This document shows, piece by piece, positions 17,561 through 26,651 of a stretch of 64,000 nucleotides of DNA. Every line of letters starts with the position of its first letter. Position 1 is the stretch's first letter. Both the position numbers and the translations under genes were made by a program. Location of the stretch: NCBI GenBank assembly GCA_964587855.1, contig CAZPLT010000002.1, positions 11,729 to 75,728 on the forward strand. Direction: 5' to 3'. Origin of the DNA: WRCA01 sp964587855. Lineage in GTDB: Bacteria > Pseudomonadota > Alphaproteobacteria > Rs-D84. Under the pieces are notes generated by a model. It saw only the letters and a program-made list of their open reading frames with translations. It was not told where the DNA came from and did not search any database.

Positions 17561-18346
17561 ATGGCAAAAATTATCGCATTTGCAAATCAAAAAGGCGGTG
17601 TTGGTAAAACAACGACCGCTATAAATATTGGGGCATCGCTTGCTGCAATAAAACGCCGGGTTTTGTTGGTAGATCTGGACGCTCAGGGAAACGCTGGGAC
17701 GGGGCTTGGGTTTGTTCGTGCTTCGCATCCACAAAGTGTTCATGGTGTAATTATGGGAACAGATACAGCAGCAAATAATATACTTTCTACTGCTATCCCA
17801 AATATGCATATTTTGCCCAGCAGTCAGCAATTGTCCGGCGCAGAAGTAGAATTGTTGGATATGGATAATCGTGAATATCGCTTGCGTGATGCTTTGGCAC
17901 CAATTGTAGAGCATTATGACTATATTTTGCTGGATTGTCCCCCTGCTCTGGGATTTTTGACATTAAATGCGTTGACTACAGCTGATTCTTTAATTATTCC
18001 ATTACAGTGTGAATTCTTTGCGTTAGAAGGTGTGCAAAGTTTGATGAATACTGTGAATGAAATTCAGAAAAAATGGAATTCAAATCTGGATATTTTGGGT
18101 ATTGTTTTAACAATGTATGACCGTCGTTATGGCTTGACCAAAGCTGTAGAAGAAGACGTTCGTGGAACATTCGGTGACAAGGTATTTAAAACTGTAGTTC
18201 CCAGAAATGTCAGAATTTCAGAGGCTCCCAGCCATGGGAAACCTGCCCTGTTCTATGATTTTAATTCATCTGGTGCCCAGGCTTATTTACGTCTGGCGAC
18301 CGAGGTTGTAAATGCCTGTGGCGACAAAGGAGAAATAAATGTCTAA
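17561..18346 (+). CDS. parA: Chromosome partitioning ATPase ParA (Soj)
   Basis: A 261-residue deviant-Walker ATPase. The deviant Walker A KGGVGKTT lies at residues 11-18, followed by DLDAQGNAG and the DCPPALG motif. With ParB it segregates replicated origins. AACAGGAA lies upstream of the ATG. Its stop overlaps the start of parB by 8 nt. Confidence 0.96.
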   Translation: MAKIIAFANQKGGVGKTTTAINIGASLAAIKRRVLLVDLDAQGNAGTGLGFVRASHPQSVHGVIMGTDTAANNILSTAIPNMHILPSSQQLSGAEVELLDMDNREYRLRDALAPIVEHYDYILLDCPPALGFLTLNALTTADSLIIPLQCEFFALEGVQSLMNTVNEIQKKWNSNLDILGIVLTMYDRRYGLTKAVEEDVRGTFGDKVFKTVVPRNVRISEAPSHGKPALFYDFNSSGAQAYLRLATEVVNACGDKGEINV

Positions 18347-19211
18347 ATTTGGATTGGGCCGCGGACTAGCGGATTTGCAAAAAGAAATGGGTACAATGCC
18401 TGAAATCTCAGTATTGTCTGGTGCCGAACGTGTTGCTGTTCGACATATTCCAATTGTAGCAATTGAATCAAACCCAGATCAGCCCAGGAAATATTTTGCC
18501 CCCCAGGAATTAGAAGAATTGGCGAATTCCATACGCGAAAAGGGTGTTTTGCAACCAATTTTGGTACGAAGTGTTACCGGAAAATCGAATCAGTATGAAA
18601 TTATTGCTGGGGAACGTCGGTGGCGTGCCAGTAAAATAGCTGGGCTGGCTGAAATACCAGCATTGGTAAAAAATCTGGATGAAAACAGCGCAGCAGAAAT
18701 TGCATTAATCGAAAACGTTCAACGTTCTGATTTGAACGCTATCGAAGAAGCAGCTGCATATGATAATTTAATGAAAAAAGCCGGCTATTCTCACGAGGAT
18801 GTATCCAGATTAATCGGCAAGTCAGTCAGTTATTTGCGAAATATTTTGCGTTTATCGGCATTACCAGAATCAATCAAACAAATGGTAATTGATGGGCAAT
18901 TGTCCGCTACACATGCAAGAACGTTGGCCGTCGCAGAAAATCCTGAAGCATTAGCAAAGAAAATACTTGCTGGAAATTTATCTGTTAAAGATACAGAGGA
19001 TCTAGTAAAAAAAGCACAGAGAAGTAAAAAGAGCCGGTCTTTTTCTGGGAATCCTCAAAATACGCCTGAAATTCAAGAGTTTGAAAAGCAAATCAAGAAA
19101 AACACAGGTATCGTTGCAAAAATAAAATTAAAAAGAAACGGGGCGGGTCAATTAATTTTGAGTTTTACAAACCATAATGAACTTGAAAAAATCATAGGAA
19201 AATTACAATGA
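18339..19211 (+). CDS. parB: Chromosome partitioning protein ParB (Spo0J)
   Basis: A 290-residue ParB. The CTPase domain has the PDQPRKYF and GERRWRA motifs, then a helix-turn-helix (about 150-185: YSHEDVSRLIGKSVSYLRNIL) and a C-terminal dimerisation domain. No perfect parS consensus (a palindrome of the TGTTTCACGTGAAACA type) was found in the window, so the sites must lie elsewhere or be divergent. Confidence 0.95.
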   Translation: MSKFGLGRGLADLQKEMGTMPEISVLSGAERVAVRHIPIVAIESNPDQPRKYFAPQELEELANSIREKGVLQPILVRSVTGKSNQYEIIAGERRWRASKIAGLAEIPALVKNLDENSAAEIALIENVQRSDLNAIEEAAAYDNLMKKAGYSHEDVSRLIGKSVSYLRNILRLSALPESIKQMVIDGQLSATHARTLAVAENPEALAKKILAGNLSVKDTEDLVKKAQRSKKSRSFSGNPQNTPEIQEFEKQIKKNTGIVAKIKLKRNGAGQLILSFTNHNELEKIIGKLQ

Positions 19212-20110
19212 AAATTGGGATAATTGGTGCGGGCGCGTGGGGAACCGCTTTGGCAAACATCGCTGCCCATTCTGGGAACCAGGTTGTTATATGGGCATAC
19301 GATGATAAAGACGAAATTAATCAAAAACACCGGAATTCCAGGTTACCTGGGGTTGTTATTTCTCATGAAATAACAGCAACAGATAAAATTTCCGATATTT
19401 CTGATACTGATGGGTGGTTAATAGTAACTCCAACAGAATTTTTTAAGGATATGGTTAAAAAAAGCCGGCCTTTTTGGAATAATCAACCGATAATTATTTG
19501 CTCTAAAGGGATAGAACCAAAATCGGATCAATTATTATCAGATGTCGTGAGTGAAATTATACCAGGGTCGGATAAATATATAGGTGTATTATCTGGACCA
19601 CAATTCGCAGGAGAAGCTGCCAGAGGAAAACCAACCGGCAGCACCATCGCAGGAACCGCGAAAGTTAGGGCTTTTGCACATAAAGCATTAAATAGTATTT
19701 ATTTAGAAGACACATCTGATGTTAATGGTGTTCAAATATGTGGCGCTGGGAAAAATGCTATAGCTATACTGTTGGGATATTTGGACGGCATAGGCGCTGG
19801 GGAAAACGAAAGAGCTTTGATCCTGACCTTGGCTTGGCGTGAAATTATTCAATTTGGCCGGCTTTTCGGGGCAAAGATTGATACGTTTAATATGCTTTGT
19901 GGGGTAGGGGATTTGTTCCTTACTGCGTCTAGTAAAACCAGTAGAAATTATTCGGCAGGTATCTCAATCGCAAAAAAAGAAAAATTGTCTGGTACGATTG
20001 AGGGGCTGGCAGCATTAAAATGGATCATAAAAATATCCAGATCAAATAAATTGAATTTACAAAATTTAGAAAATTTTTATAAATTAAATTCATCTTTTTT
20101 AAAGGAATAA
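19208..20110 (+). CDS. gpsA: NAD(P)-dependent glycerol-3-phosphate dehydrogenase
   Basis: A 300-residue GpsA that makes sn-glycerol-3-phosphate for phospholipids. The N-terminal Rossmann motif is GAGAWGTALA at residues 6-15. The catalytic lysine segment GAGKNAIAILLG and the substrate-binding region near SSKTSRNYSAG are present. The start overlaps parB by 4 nt. Placement after parAB is unusual; I see no functional link. Confidence 0.94.
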   Translation: MKIGIIGAGAWGTALANIAAHSGNQVVIWAYDDKDEINQKHRNSRLPGVVISHEITATDKISDISDTDGWLIVTPTEFFKDMVKKSRPFWNNQPIIICSKGIEPKSDQLLSDVVSEIIPGSDKYIGVLSGPQFAGEAARGKPTGSTIAGTAKVRAFAHKALNSIYLEDTSDVNGVQICGAGKNAIAILLGYLDGIGAGENERALILTLAWREIIQFGRLFGAKIDTFNMLCGVGDLFLTASSKTSRNYSAGISIAKKEKLSGTIEGLAALKWIIKISRSNKLNLQNLENFYKLNSSFLKE

Positions 20111-20111
20111 T

Positions 20112-20167
20112 ATTTCATAGTTTTTAATTATTTTTATATTAAATAATGAAAATAATTAGTATGAAAT
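20112..20167. repeat. Long imperfect stem-loop after gpsA
   Basis: ATTTCATA (20112-20119) pairs with TATGAAAT (20160-20167), and TAATTATTTT (20125-20134) with AAAATAATTA (20149-20158), with an asymmetric 5-nt/1-nt bulge. It directly follows the gpsA stop and may protect the mRNA end or aid termination. Confidence 0.5.
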
Positions 20168-20185
20168 TTTGTTGGTTTAAGACAT

Positions 20186-20215
20186 AAAAAAAGTAATTTA
20201 TTTGTAACTTTTTTA
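20186..20215. terminator. Bidirectional AT-rich terminator between gpsA and rsmG
   Basis: AAAAAAGT (20187-20194) pairs with ACTTTTTT (20207-20214). The hairpin is AT-rich and weak, but it lies between converging genes. A second small one (TAAAAAG/CTTTTTA, 20219-20234) follows. Confidence 0.5.
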
Positions 20216-20261
20216 AAGTAAAAAGCACTTTTTATGTGTAAATTATGTTTTTATTCTGAAT

Positions 20262-20849
20262 TTATTTACGTCGTAGCTTGATATGGTCAATTTTTACGAT
20301 AAAACCATCCCCAGTTTTTGATGGGTAAAGCGTATAATTAAAATTATATTTTTCCTGCGCAGTAATAATTTCTTGTTGGATTCCTGAGCCTTTTAATAAA
20401 TAGGCCGAAGATGCAGACGCGGCAATGTAATCCAGTATATTTATCAGCGGCGCAAACGCCCTGGCGGTAAAAATAATTGCCTTTCTGTCGCTATTTGGCA
20501 TCTGTTTCAGGTAGTTTTCAACCCTGTTATTTACAATTTTCAAGTTTTGTAAGTCTAATTTTGATTTCACTTCTTCTAGAAAACTTGCTTTTTTATGAAT
20601 CGATTCGATTGCGATAACTTTCCATCCCAAAATTGCCAAAACAACAGCAGGGAATCCAGCCCCGCTACCCATGTCTAGAACAGTCATATTTTTTGGTAAA
20701 TAATCTGCCAATTGAGCGGAATCATCTATGTGCCGTCTTTGCACATCGTTTAATGTGCTGGGGGCGACCAAGTTCATTTTTGTTTGCCATGTTCGCAGAA
20801 TCTGCGAATACAGGTCAAATTTATCTTGTATTTGGGTTGGGTATTTCAT
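20262..20849 (-). CDS. rsmG: 16S rRNA guanine-527 N7-methyltransferase RsmG
   Basis: A 195-residue SAM-dependent methyltransferase (formerly GidB). The SAM-binding motif is VLDMGSGAGFPAVVLAI (about residues 57-73), and the RAFAPL segment is also present. It is usually linked to mnmG (gidA) and parAB in one operon; here it converges on parAB-gpsA and mnmG is absent. Its ATG lies 6 nt after a TATAAT box, so the mRNA should be leaderless. Confidence 0.94.
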   Translation of the reverse strand: MKYPTQIQDKFDLYSQILRTWQTKMNLVAPSTLNDVQRRHIDDSAQLADYLPKNMTVLDMGSGAGFPAVVLAILGWKVIAIESIHKKASFLEEVKSKLDLQNLKIVNNRVENYLKQMPNSDRKAIIFTARAFAPLINILDYIAASASSAYLLKGSGIQQEIITAQEKYNFNYTLYPSKTGDGFIVKIDHIKLRRK

Positions 20850-20855
20850 AAACTG

Positions 20856-20883
20856 ATTATACTATGAAAAAAGTAAGAAACAA
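20856..20883 (-). promoter_or_regulatory. Promoter of rsmG, leaderless
   Basis: On the minus strand a TTGTTT-like -35, 16 nt, TATAAT (20856-20861), then CAGTTT and the rsmG ATG. No Shine-Dalgarno. Confidence 0.6.
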
Positions 20884-22507
20884 AAAAAATTCGTTTATTA
20901 TTGGGGGCTCTCTGTTATTAGGGGGGCTGACAGTTCTGGGAATGGTTATATGGTGGCAACTGTATAACAGCCATAATTCTAAATCTTATGTATACCCAGA
21001 AAGCAAATTTGGAAATTATCTGGCGATAAAGCATGCCATTTGGATTGATGATTATGATTCTGTAATCAAATTTTCAGAGATTTTAAAAGATTCCGATATT
21101 AAACCAGTCAAGGTTGATGTGGCTATAGGGCAATTTTTGGCTGGGAACTTTGATTATTCTGGTAAAGCATTGGAAAAAGAAAGCACTTTACCTGCCCGAA
21201 TCACCAGTATAGCATATTTGATAAAAAAAGATGATTGGAAGGGCGTTTACAGTATTGTTGCCAAAGATAATTCTCAAATTTTGGCTCCAGTGCGAATCTG
21301 GGCAGCGGTTGCAGTTGGGAAAGAATCCGAGGCACTTAAATTTATAAAGAAAACAAATGCATCCGAAAGTTGGAAAATATTTGCGCGTGGTATGGTTTAT
21401 GCTGAAATTAAAAAGCCAGCCAAAGCCAAAGAATATTTTGATAAAGTTCCACTAGATTTCTTTAATTTGAACGATTATTTGTATGTGAAATCTTTTTATG
21501 AAAAAAATGGGTTTAGTAAAGCAGCCGAGGAATTATACCAAGATTTTTCTGAAACCCCAGGCGGAGCGTTTGCAAGTTCATATAAAGCAGATTATTCCGA
21601 GTTTACAGGTCTAAAGAAAGCGCTTTGTTTTGGATTGGTTCAAAATGTTTCTCATACTCCATCAATGTCTTATTCTGGAGCGGCACTTATGTTGATGCGC
21701 TTGGCGCAATCGATGGGTGGTGACAGTGATGCAATAAATTATTATTTGGGTATGTATTTTTATATTGCCGGATCTGATGAATATACCGAGTATTTTTCAA
21801 AAATAGATTCAACCAGTCCTTATCGTCTATTTGTAATGATGAAAGAAGCTGAAAAAGCCGGAAAATTTGATAAATCACGTTCTATTTTAAATAAAGTGCT
21901 TGAGAAAAATCCTTACTTTATTCCAGCATTGCAAAAATTAGTAGCGATGAATTTACAAAAAGGCCGGTATAATGATGCATTAGATGCCGTAAATAAAGTA
22001 TTAAAAATGCCGGGATTGTCCCAGGAAGGCTTTGAAAAAGTAAAATCATATTTATTGCTTGTTCGTGCGCGAATTTATATGGCCGATTCAAAATTTGATA
22101 ATGCCCAAGATGATGTTTTAAAAGCTGGCGATTTAACAAAAAGCAATCCCGAAGTTTTATTAAATATGGCAAAAATATGGGCAGCCAAGAAAGAACATTT
22201 GGATAACGCGTATTTATATGTAACGGCCGTTATAAAAGATTCTCCGTCAAATATAGATGCTTTGGATACATTGGCAATGGTTGTTTGGGCCAAAGAAGGA
22301 GCGTCCGCCGCATCAGAGGTTTTAGAGCGAGTAGGGCGAGTAGCCGATGAAAATTCTGCATTGTTTCAACATTTGGGGGATGCCAGAACAGAATTAGGGG
22401 ATAAAAAAGGCGCAATAGAAGCATATCAGCATGCGTTGATTTTATCTGGCGATGGATTGTCCTGTAATGAAAGATGTTTAGAAAAGAAGATTAAACGACT
22501 AAAATAA
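20864..22507 (+). CDS. Membrane-anchored TPR protein
   Basis: A 547-residue protein with one N-terminal membrane helix (about residues 11-34) and a long periplasmic-facing stretch. The second half (from about residue 330) contains several TPR-like helix pairs (for example NPYFIPALQKLVAMNLQKGRYNDALDAVNKVL and the repeat near SALFQHLGDARTELGDKKGA). Such proteins are scaffolds for protein complexes. A TATACT hexamer ends exactly at the start codon, so the real promoter or start is uncertain. It overlaps the rsmG promoter. Function unknown. Confidence 0.7.
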   Translation: MKKVRNKKNSFIIGGSLLLGGLTVLGMVIWWQLYNSHNSKSYVYPESKFGNYLAIKHAIWIDDYDSVIKFSEILKDSDIKPVKVDVAIGQFLAGNFDYSGKALEKESTLPARITSIAYLIKKDDWKGVYSIVAKDNSQILAPVRIWAAVAVGKESEALKFIKKTNASESWKIFARGMVYAEIKKPAKAKEYFDKVPLDFFNLNDYLYVKSFYEKNGFSKAAEELYQDFSETPGGAFASSYKADYSEFTGLKKALCFGLVQNVSHTPSMSYSGAALMLMRLAQSMGGDSDAINYYLGMYFYIAGSDEYTEYFSKIDSTSPYRLFVMMKEAEKAGKFDKSRSILNKVLEKNPYFIPALQKLVAMNLQKGRYNDALDAVNKVLKMPGLSQEGFEKVKSYLLLVRARIYMADSKFDNAQDDVLKAGDLTKSNPEVLLNMAKIWAAKKEHLDNAYLYVTAVIKDSPSNIDALDTLAMVVWAKEGASAASEVLERVGRVADENSALFQHLGDARTELGDKKGAIEAYQHALILSGDGLSCNERCLEKKIKRLK

Positions 22508-22508
22508 T

Positions 22509-22536
22509 TTGCAATTATTTATCAGTTTGTTATAAT
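22509..22536 (+). promoter_or_regulatory. Promoter of tRNA-Val(GAC)
   Basis: TTGCAA (22509-22514), 16 nt, TATAAT (22531-22536), 10 nt before the tRNA. Confidence 0.75.
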
Positions 22537-22546
22537 CTCATCCGCT

Positions 22547-22623
22547 GGACGCGTAGCTCAGTTGGTTAGAGTATCTCCTTGACATGGAGGGGGTCGGAAG
22601 TTCGAGTCTTCTCGCGTCCACCA
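22547..22623 (+). tRNA. tRNA-Val (anticodon GAC)
   Basis: Cloverleaf from GGACGCG to CGCGTCC with an encoded ACCA. The D-arm is GCTC/GAGT, the anticodon loop TTGACAT gives GAC, and the T-loop is TTCGAGT. It reads GTC and GTT valine codons. A second valine tRNA (TAC) lies at 406-481. Confidence 0.95.
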
Positions 22624-22680
22624 GGATTTGTAAAATGAAACGAATGAAAATATAATCTTATCAAGCATTAACGGGAATTT

Positions 22681-22706
22681 TAGGCGCCCCGTTGGCGCCT
22701 ATTTTT
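22681..22706 (+). terminator. Intrinsic terminator after tRNA-Val(GAC)
   Basis: TAGGCGCC (22681-22688), loop CCGTT, GGCGCCTA (22694-22701), then a T-run. It lies before the metG ribosome site, which rules out a longer metG N-terminus. Confidence 0.85.
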
Positions 22707-22724
22707 ATAAAAAGCGAGAAAAAT

Positions 22725-24728
22725 ATGAGTAAAAAATACCTTATTACCAGTGCATTACCTTATGTAAATGCTGTACCACATATTGGAAATTTTATAGGCA
22801 GTGTTTTACCAGCGGATGTTTATGCCAGATTTGCTCGCGCTCGTTATGGCGCAGAAAATGTTTTATTTGTATGTGGTGCGGATGCACACGGCAGCCCGAT
22901 AATTATCAGTGCAAAAAAAGAAAATATGCCAGTTGCGGATCTGGTAAAAAAATATCATTCATTACACGCCAAAATTTTTAATGATTTTAATGTGTCTTTT
23001 GATGGTGGATATGGGACAACACATACACCAGAACAGACAGAATTAGTTCATGAATTATTTAATTCTTTAGAAAAAAATGGCTTTGTAGAAGAAAAAACAA
23101 CAATCCAACCTTATTCTGTAGACGATGAAATGTTTTTAGCAGACAGACAGATAGAGGGAACTTGTCCAAAATGCGGACACGAGAAAGCTCGTGGTGATCA
23201 GTGTGATAAATGTGGTGAATTGTTGGATCCGGCAGATTTAATAAATCCTTATGTAGCAGAAAGCGGCAGTCGTAATATTGAAATGCGCGAAACAAAAAAT
23301 CTGTTTTATCGCGCAGACAAGGTTAAAGCAGATGTTGAAAAGTGGTTTAACAAAACCGCTGAAAAAAATGGTTGGTCAAAATATGCAATTGGCGCAACAA
23401 AGAAATATTTAAGTGAAGATATTCCAAATCCATCAATTACACGTGATTTGCCATGGGGGATACCGGTGAACAAACCAGGATACGAAGACAAAGTGTTTTA
23501 TGTATGGTTTGATGCGCCATGGGGATATATTTCTATATCACAAAATGCAAATAAAAAGTGGGCAGATTGGTGGCATGGTGGCGAAAATTGCCATTACGTG
23601 CAATTTATGGGTAAAGATAATATTAAATTCCACTCTTTATTTTTTCCAGGCCAGGAATTTGCTTGGGCAGATGGTAATTGGAAGAAAGTTGATGTATTAA
23701 AAGGGTTCAGTTTTTTAAATTTTGAAGGCGATAAAATTTCTAAATCTGCAAATCATGGAATCTTTCTGGACCAAGCCATATCTGATGCGCCGGCGGATTG
23801 CTGGCGGTATGCTTTGATGTCATCTGCACCCGAAACAGACGATACAGATTTCACAATCCAACGCTTTGCCGATATCGTTAATAAAGACCTGAACGGGATG
23901 TTGGGCAATTTTGTGTCACGCGTTTGCAAAATTACAGAAAAGAATTTTGGATTGAAAATTCCAAAATTTGAAAAAGGATTTGAAACGCCAATTGAAAAGA
24001 TGAATGAGCTTTTGCATGAATTAACATCTGCGCTGGATGCTTGTGAATTTCGTAAATCCATAGTTGCATTGCGTTCTATGTGGGCCATTGCCAATGAATA
24101 TATGAGTGAAAAAGAGCCATGGGCATTGGTAAAAAACGGAAACTTATCCGATGCGGGTGCGGTATTAAATGAATGTTTTCAAATGATAGACTTTTTTGCC
24201 CGCGTTTCAGCGCCGTTTATTCCAGATGCCGCGGCAAAGATTCAATCAGTATTTACAGTCAAAAGAGATTTGTCTTGGCCAAAAGAATTTGAATGGCGCA
24301 TAAATGACGGGGAAGGCTTTATCGTCCCAGAAAATCTGTTTTCACGTATAGATGACGATAAAATCGCTGCTATGACTGAAAAATATGTTAAAAAAGCGCC
24401 AAAAATTGTAATCGCAAAGATTTTGACGGCAACGCCACATCCAGACAGCGACCATTTACAAGTCTTGTCAGTGGATGCGGGGCAGGGTGCACCACTGGAA
24501 ATCGTATGTGGTGCGCCAAATGCGCGTGCCGGTTTGGTTTCTGTTTTGGCAATGGTTGGGGCAAAATTGCCCGCGTTTGATGCGCCACTGGCCGCGCGCA
24601 AGGTTCGTGGAGTTCTGTCAAACGGCATGATGTGCGCCGCAGATGAATTGGGTATCAGCAATGATCATGATGGCATAATTGAATTGCCCGATGATTCCGT
24701 AATTGGCGCAGAATTTAAAATAAAATAA
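22725..24728 (+). CDS. metG: Methionyl-tRNA synthetase with PheT-like C-terminal tRNA-binding domain
   Basis: A 667-residue class I synthetase that charges tRNA-Met. It has a PHIGN version of the HIGH motif near residue 20, a zinc-type insertion with CPKCG and CDKCG (about 145-165), and a KISKS version of KMSKS (about 340). The C-terminal 110 residues form an OB-fold tRNA-binding domain whose sequence (HPDSDHLQVLSVD, then IVCGAPNARAGL and GMMCAADELG) resembles the N-terminal domain of PheT rather than the usual MetG dimer domain. I chose ATG 22725, after AGCGAG. The end overlaps the queH start by 1 nt. Confidence 0.95.
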   Translation: MSKKYLITSALPYVNAVPHIGNFIGSVLPADVYARFARARYGAENVLFVCGADAHGSPIIISAKKENMPVADLVKKYHSLHAKIFNDFNVSFDGGYGTTHTPEQTELVHELFNSLEKNGFVEEKTTIQPYSVDDEMFLADRQIEGTCPKCGHEKARGDQCDKCGELLDPADLINPYVAESGSRNIEMRETKNLFYRADKVKADVEKWFNKTAEKNGWSKYAIGATKKYLSEDIPNPSITRDLPWGIPVNKPGYEDKVFYVWFDAPWGYISISQNANKKWADWWHGGENCHYVQFMGKDNIKFHSLFFPGQEFAWADGNWKKVDVLKGFSFLNFEGDKISKSANHGIFLDQAISDAPADCWRYALMSSAPETDDTDFTIQRFADIVNKDLNGMLGNFVSRVCKITEKNFGLKIPKFEKGFETPIEKMNELLHELTSALDACEFRKSIVALRSMWAIANEYMSEKEPWALVKNGNLSDAGAVLNECFQMIDFFARVSAPFIPDAAAKIQSVFTVKRDLSWPKEFEWRINDGEGFIVPENLFSRIDDDKIAAMTEKYVKKAPKIVIAKILTATPHPDSDHLQVLSVDAGQGAPLEIVCGAPNARAGLVSVLAMVGAKLPAFDAPLAARKVRGVLSNGMMCAADELGISNDHDGIIELPDDSVIGAEFKIK

Positions 24729-25246
24729 TGAATCAGAAAGATAAAATTGTTTTAATGTCTTGCTGTGCGCCATGTGCTTGTGGGGCTATTTTACAATTAA
24801 AAGAGCAGGGCGCTGATTTTATTGTTTTATTTTACAATCCAAATATATTTCCAGAATCTGAATATCAAAAAAGACTGGCCGAGCAGATAAAATATTGCGA
24901 AAGTCTGGGCGTAAAATACCATGTTGGCGATTATAATCATAATGAATGGTTAAACTGTGTTTGTGGTTTGGAATCCGAACCCGAGCAAGGTAAGCGTTGC
25001 ACAGAATGTTTCAAAATGCGCTTTGTATGGGGTGCGCGTTGGGCATGCGATAACGGATATAATAAAATAATGTCAGTTTTTGGTGTTTCAAAACACAAAG
25101 ACCAAGCCCAGGTGGATGCATCTGCATCTGAGCTTGGGCTGGAATATGTTCCGTTTCAATGGGACGAGAAACTTCGTCAAAAAATAAATCATGAATCAGA
25201 TTTTTACAGACAAAAATATTGTGGCTGTGAATTTAGTCAAAACTAG
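24728..25246 (+). CDS. queH: Epoxyqueuosine reductase QueH
   Basis: A 172-residue QueH (formerly DUF208), which reduces epoxyqueuosine to queuosine in tRNA wobble positions. It has the N-terminal CCAPC motif (residues 12-16), a CVCG pair, a CTEC pair near residue 92, and a C-terminal CGC. Length is at the short end of the family. It overlaps the metG stop by 1 nt and converges on der. Confidence 0.9.
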   Translation: MNQKDKIVLMSCCAPCACGAILQLKEQGADFIVLFYNPNIFPESEYQKRLAEQIKYCESLGVKYHVGDYNHNEWLNCVCGLESEPEQGKRCTECFKMRFVWGARWACDNGYNKIMSVFGVSKHKDQAQVDASASELGLEYVPFQWDEKLRQKINHESDFYRQKYCGCEFSQN

Positions 25247-26583
25247 CTAAATGGATTTTCCGATTTTTTATATTCTATGAATATTGGTAATTGTTCCCAA
25301 TCCATAGTTTTTGCAATTCCTTTGCGCAAATATCTGGTATAAGATTCGGGTACATCAGATGCCCCACCAACGTGAATCGCAATCTTTATCGGATTTGTTG
25401 AAATTTGTGTTACAAATTTGATTTTCATTGGACGTTTCAGACGTGAAAGCGGCGGTTGACGGGCCTCTATCAATTTTTCAATAGTACGATTGAGTAAAGA
25501 TGTTGGTGCGCGGTCGGCCGTTTTATCATGCAATTCAAATACGCGTTTCATTAAATTTTTCATACCTGTTCCAATTTCGGCTGAAATTGGTAAAATCAAA
25601 GGTCGAATTATTTGATAAAATGAATTTTTAAATTGATGTTTTAATTTTAATAATTTGTCTTCGCGTTCTTCTGCCTCAACCAAGTCCCATTTGTTTAATG
25701 CAATTGCCAATATTTTACCAGCGTCATAAACACGTGCGGCAATTCCCAAGGTTTGCTTTTCAATATCACCAGTGGAATCTACAACCAAAATTACCACATC
25801 TGTTTTTTCCATCGCGTCCAAAGATTTTAATGCGGATAAAGTTTCCAATCCATCTGTAATATTCGATTTTCTGCGCAGTCCAGCAGTATCATTGATTATA
25901 ATATCCCGGTTCAGATATTTTGTTTTGATTTCAATAGTATCACGAGTAACACCAGGTTCATCACGAACAATTACACGTTTTTCACCCAAAATTTGATTTA
26001 CAAAAGTTGATTTTCCAACATTTGGCTGTCCCATAATGGTTATGCGCAACTTTGAATTTGAAGATGTGGGAGTTTTAGTAATTGTTGATGGTTCTGTTTG
26101 TTTGATAAAATCATAAATTTTATCAAATCCTAGTTTATGTTCAGCAGATATTGGGAAAGGTTCCCCAAATCCCAATTTATAAAATTCATGTATATCGTTA
26201 ACACGTTTTGCAGATTCTGTTTTATTTGCTAATAAAAGTATTTGGGCGTTATTTTGTTTTTCTTTTCGTATGCGTTTTGCCCATTCTATATCTTTTGGTG
26301 TAATGCCAACACGACCATCCACAACGAATAAAATAACATCAGATAGTCGAACGGCGTTCAATGCAAACTCGGTTGATTGCTTTTCTATTTCATTACCTTT
26401 GGTTTCCAGACCGGCGGTGTCCATCAATTCAAATTCCAAATCCCCCAATTTAGCATTGCCGGTTAAAACGTCACGTGTAACGCCGGGACGATCATGAACC
26501 AGCGCACTGCGCGAATGTGTCAGTGCATTAAACAATGTAGATTTTCCAGTATTTGGCCGGCCGGCTATTGCAACTTTTAACAT
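25243..26583 (-). CDS. der: Ribosome biogenesis GTPase Der (EngA)
   Basis: A 446-residue protein with two tandem GTPase domains, P-loops GRPNTGKST (residues 7-15) and GQPNVGKST (about residue 185), each followed by DTAGL and a NKWD or NKTE motif. A C-terminal KH-like domain follows. It acts in 50S subunit assembly. A good ribosome site, AGGAAAAAAC, precedes the ATG. Confidence 0.96.
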   Translation of the reverse strand: MLKVAIAGRPNTGKSTLFNALTHSRSALVHDRPGVTRDVLTGNAKLGDLEFELMDTAGLETKGNEIEKQSTEFALNAVRLSDVILFVVDGRVGITPKDIEWAKRIRKEKQNNAQILLLANKTESAKRVNDIHEFYKLGFGEPFPISAEHKLGFDKIYDFIKQTEPSTITKTPTSSNSKLRITIMGQPNVGKSTFVNQILGEKRVIVRDEPGVTRDTIEIKTKYLNRDIIINDTAGLRRKSNITDGLETLSALKSLDAMEKTDVVILVVDSTGDIEKQTLGIAARVYDAGKILAIALNKWDLVEAEEREDKLLKLKHQFKNSFYQIIRPLILPISAEIGTGMKNLMKRVFELHDKTADRAPTSLLNRTIEKLIEARQPPLSRLKRPMKIKFVTQISTNPIKIAIHVGGASDVPESYTRYLRKGIAKTMDWEQLPIFIEYKKSENPFS

Positions 26584-26651
26584 GTTTTTTCCTGTTGAAA
26601 TATTTGTTTGTTGGCTTTATTATAGACATAAGAAGAAGAAAAGGCAAAAAA

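Noticed and set aside
17461..20262. parS site near parAB
   Set aside because: CACGTGAA cores occur (for example near 32150 and 59717), but none forms the full 16-bp palindrome, so I do not call a parS.
22692..22724. Longer metG N-terminus
   Set aside because: It would begin inside the tRNA-Val terminator hairpin. ATG 22725 has a ribosome site and gives the normal MSKKYLITSALPY start.
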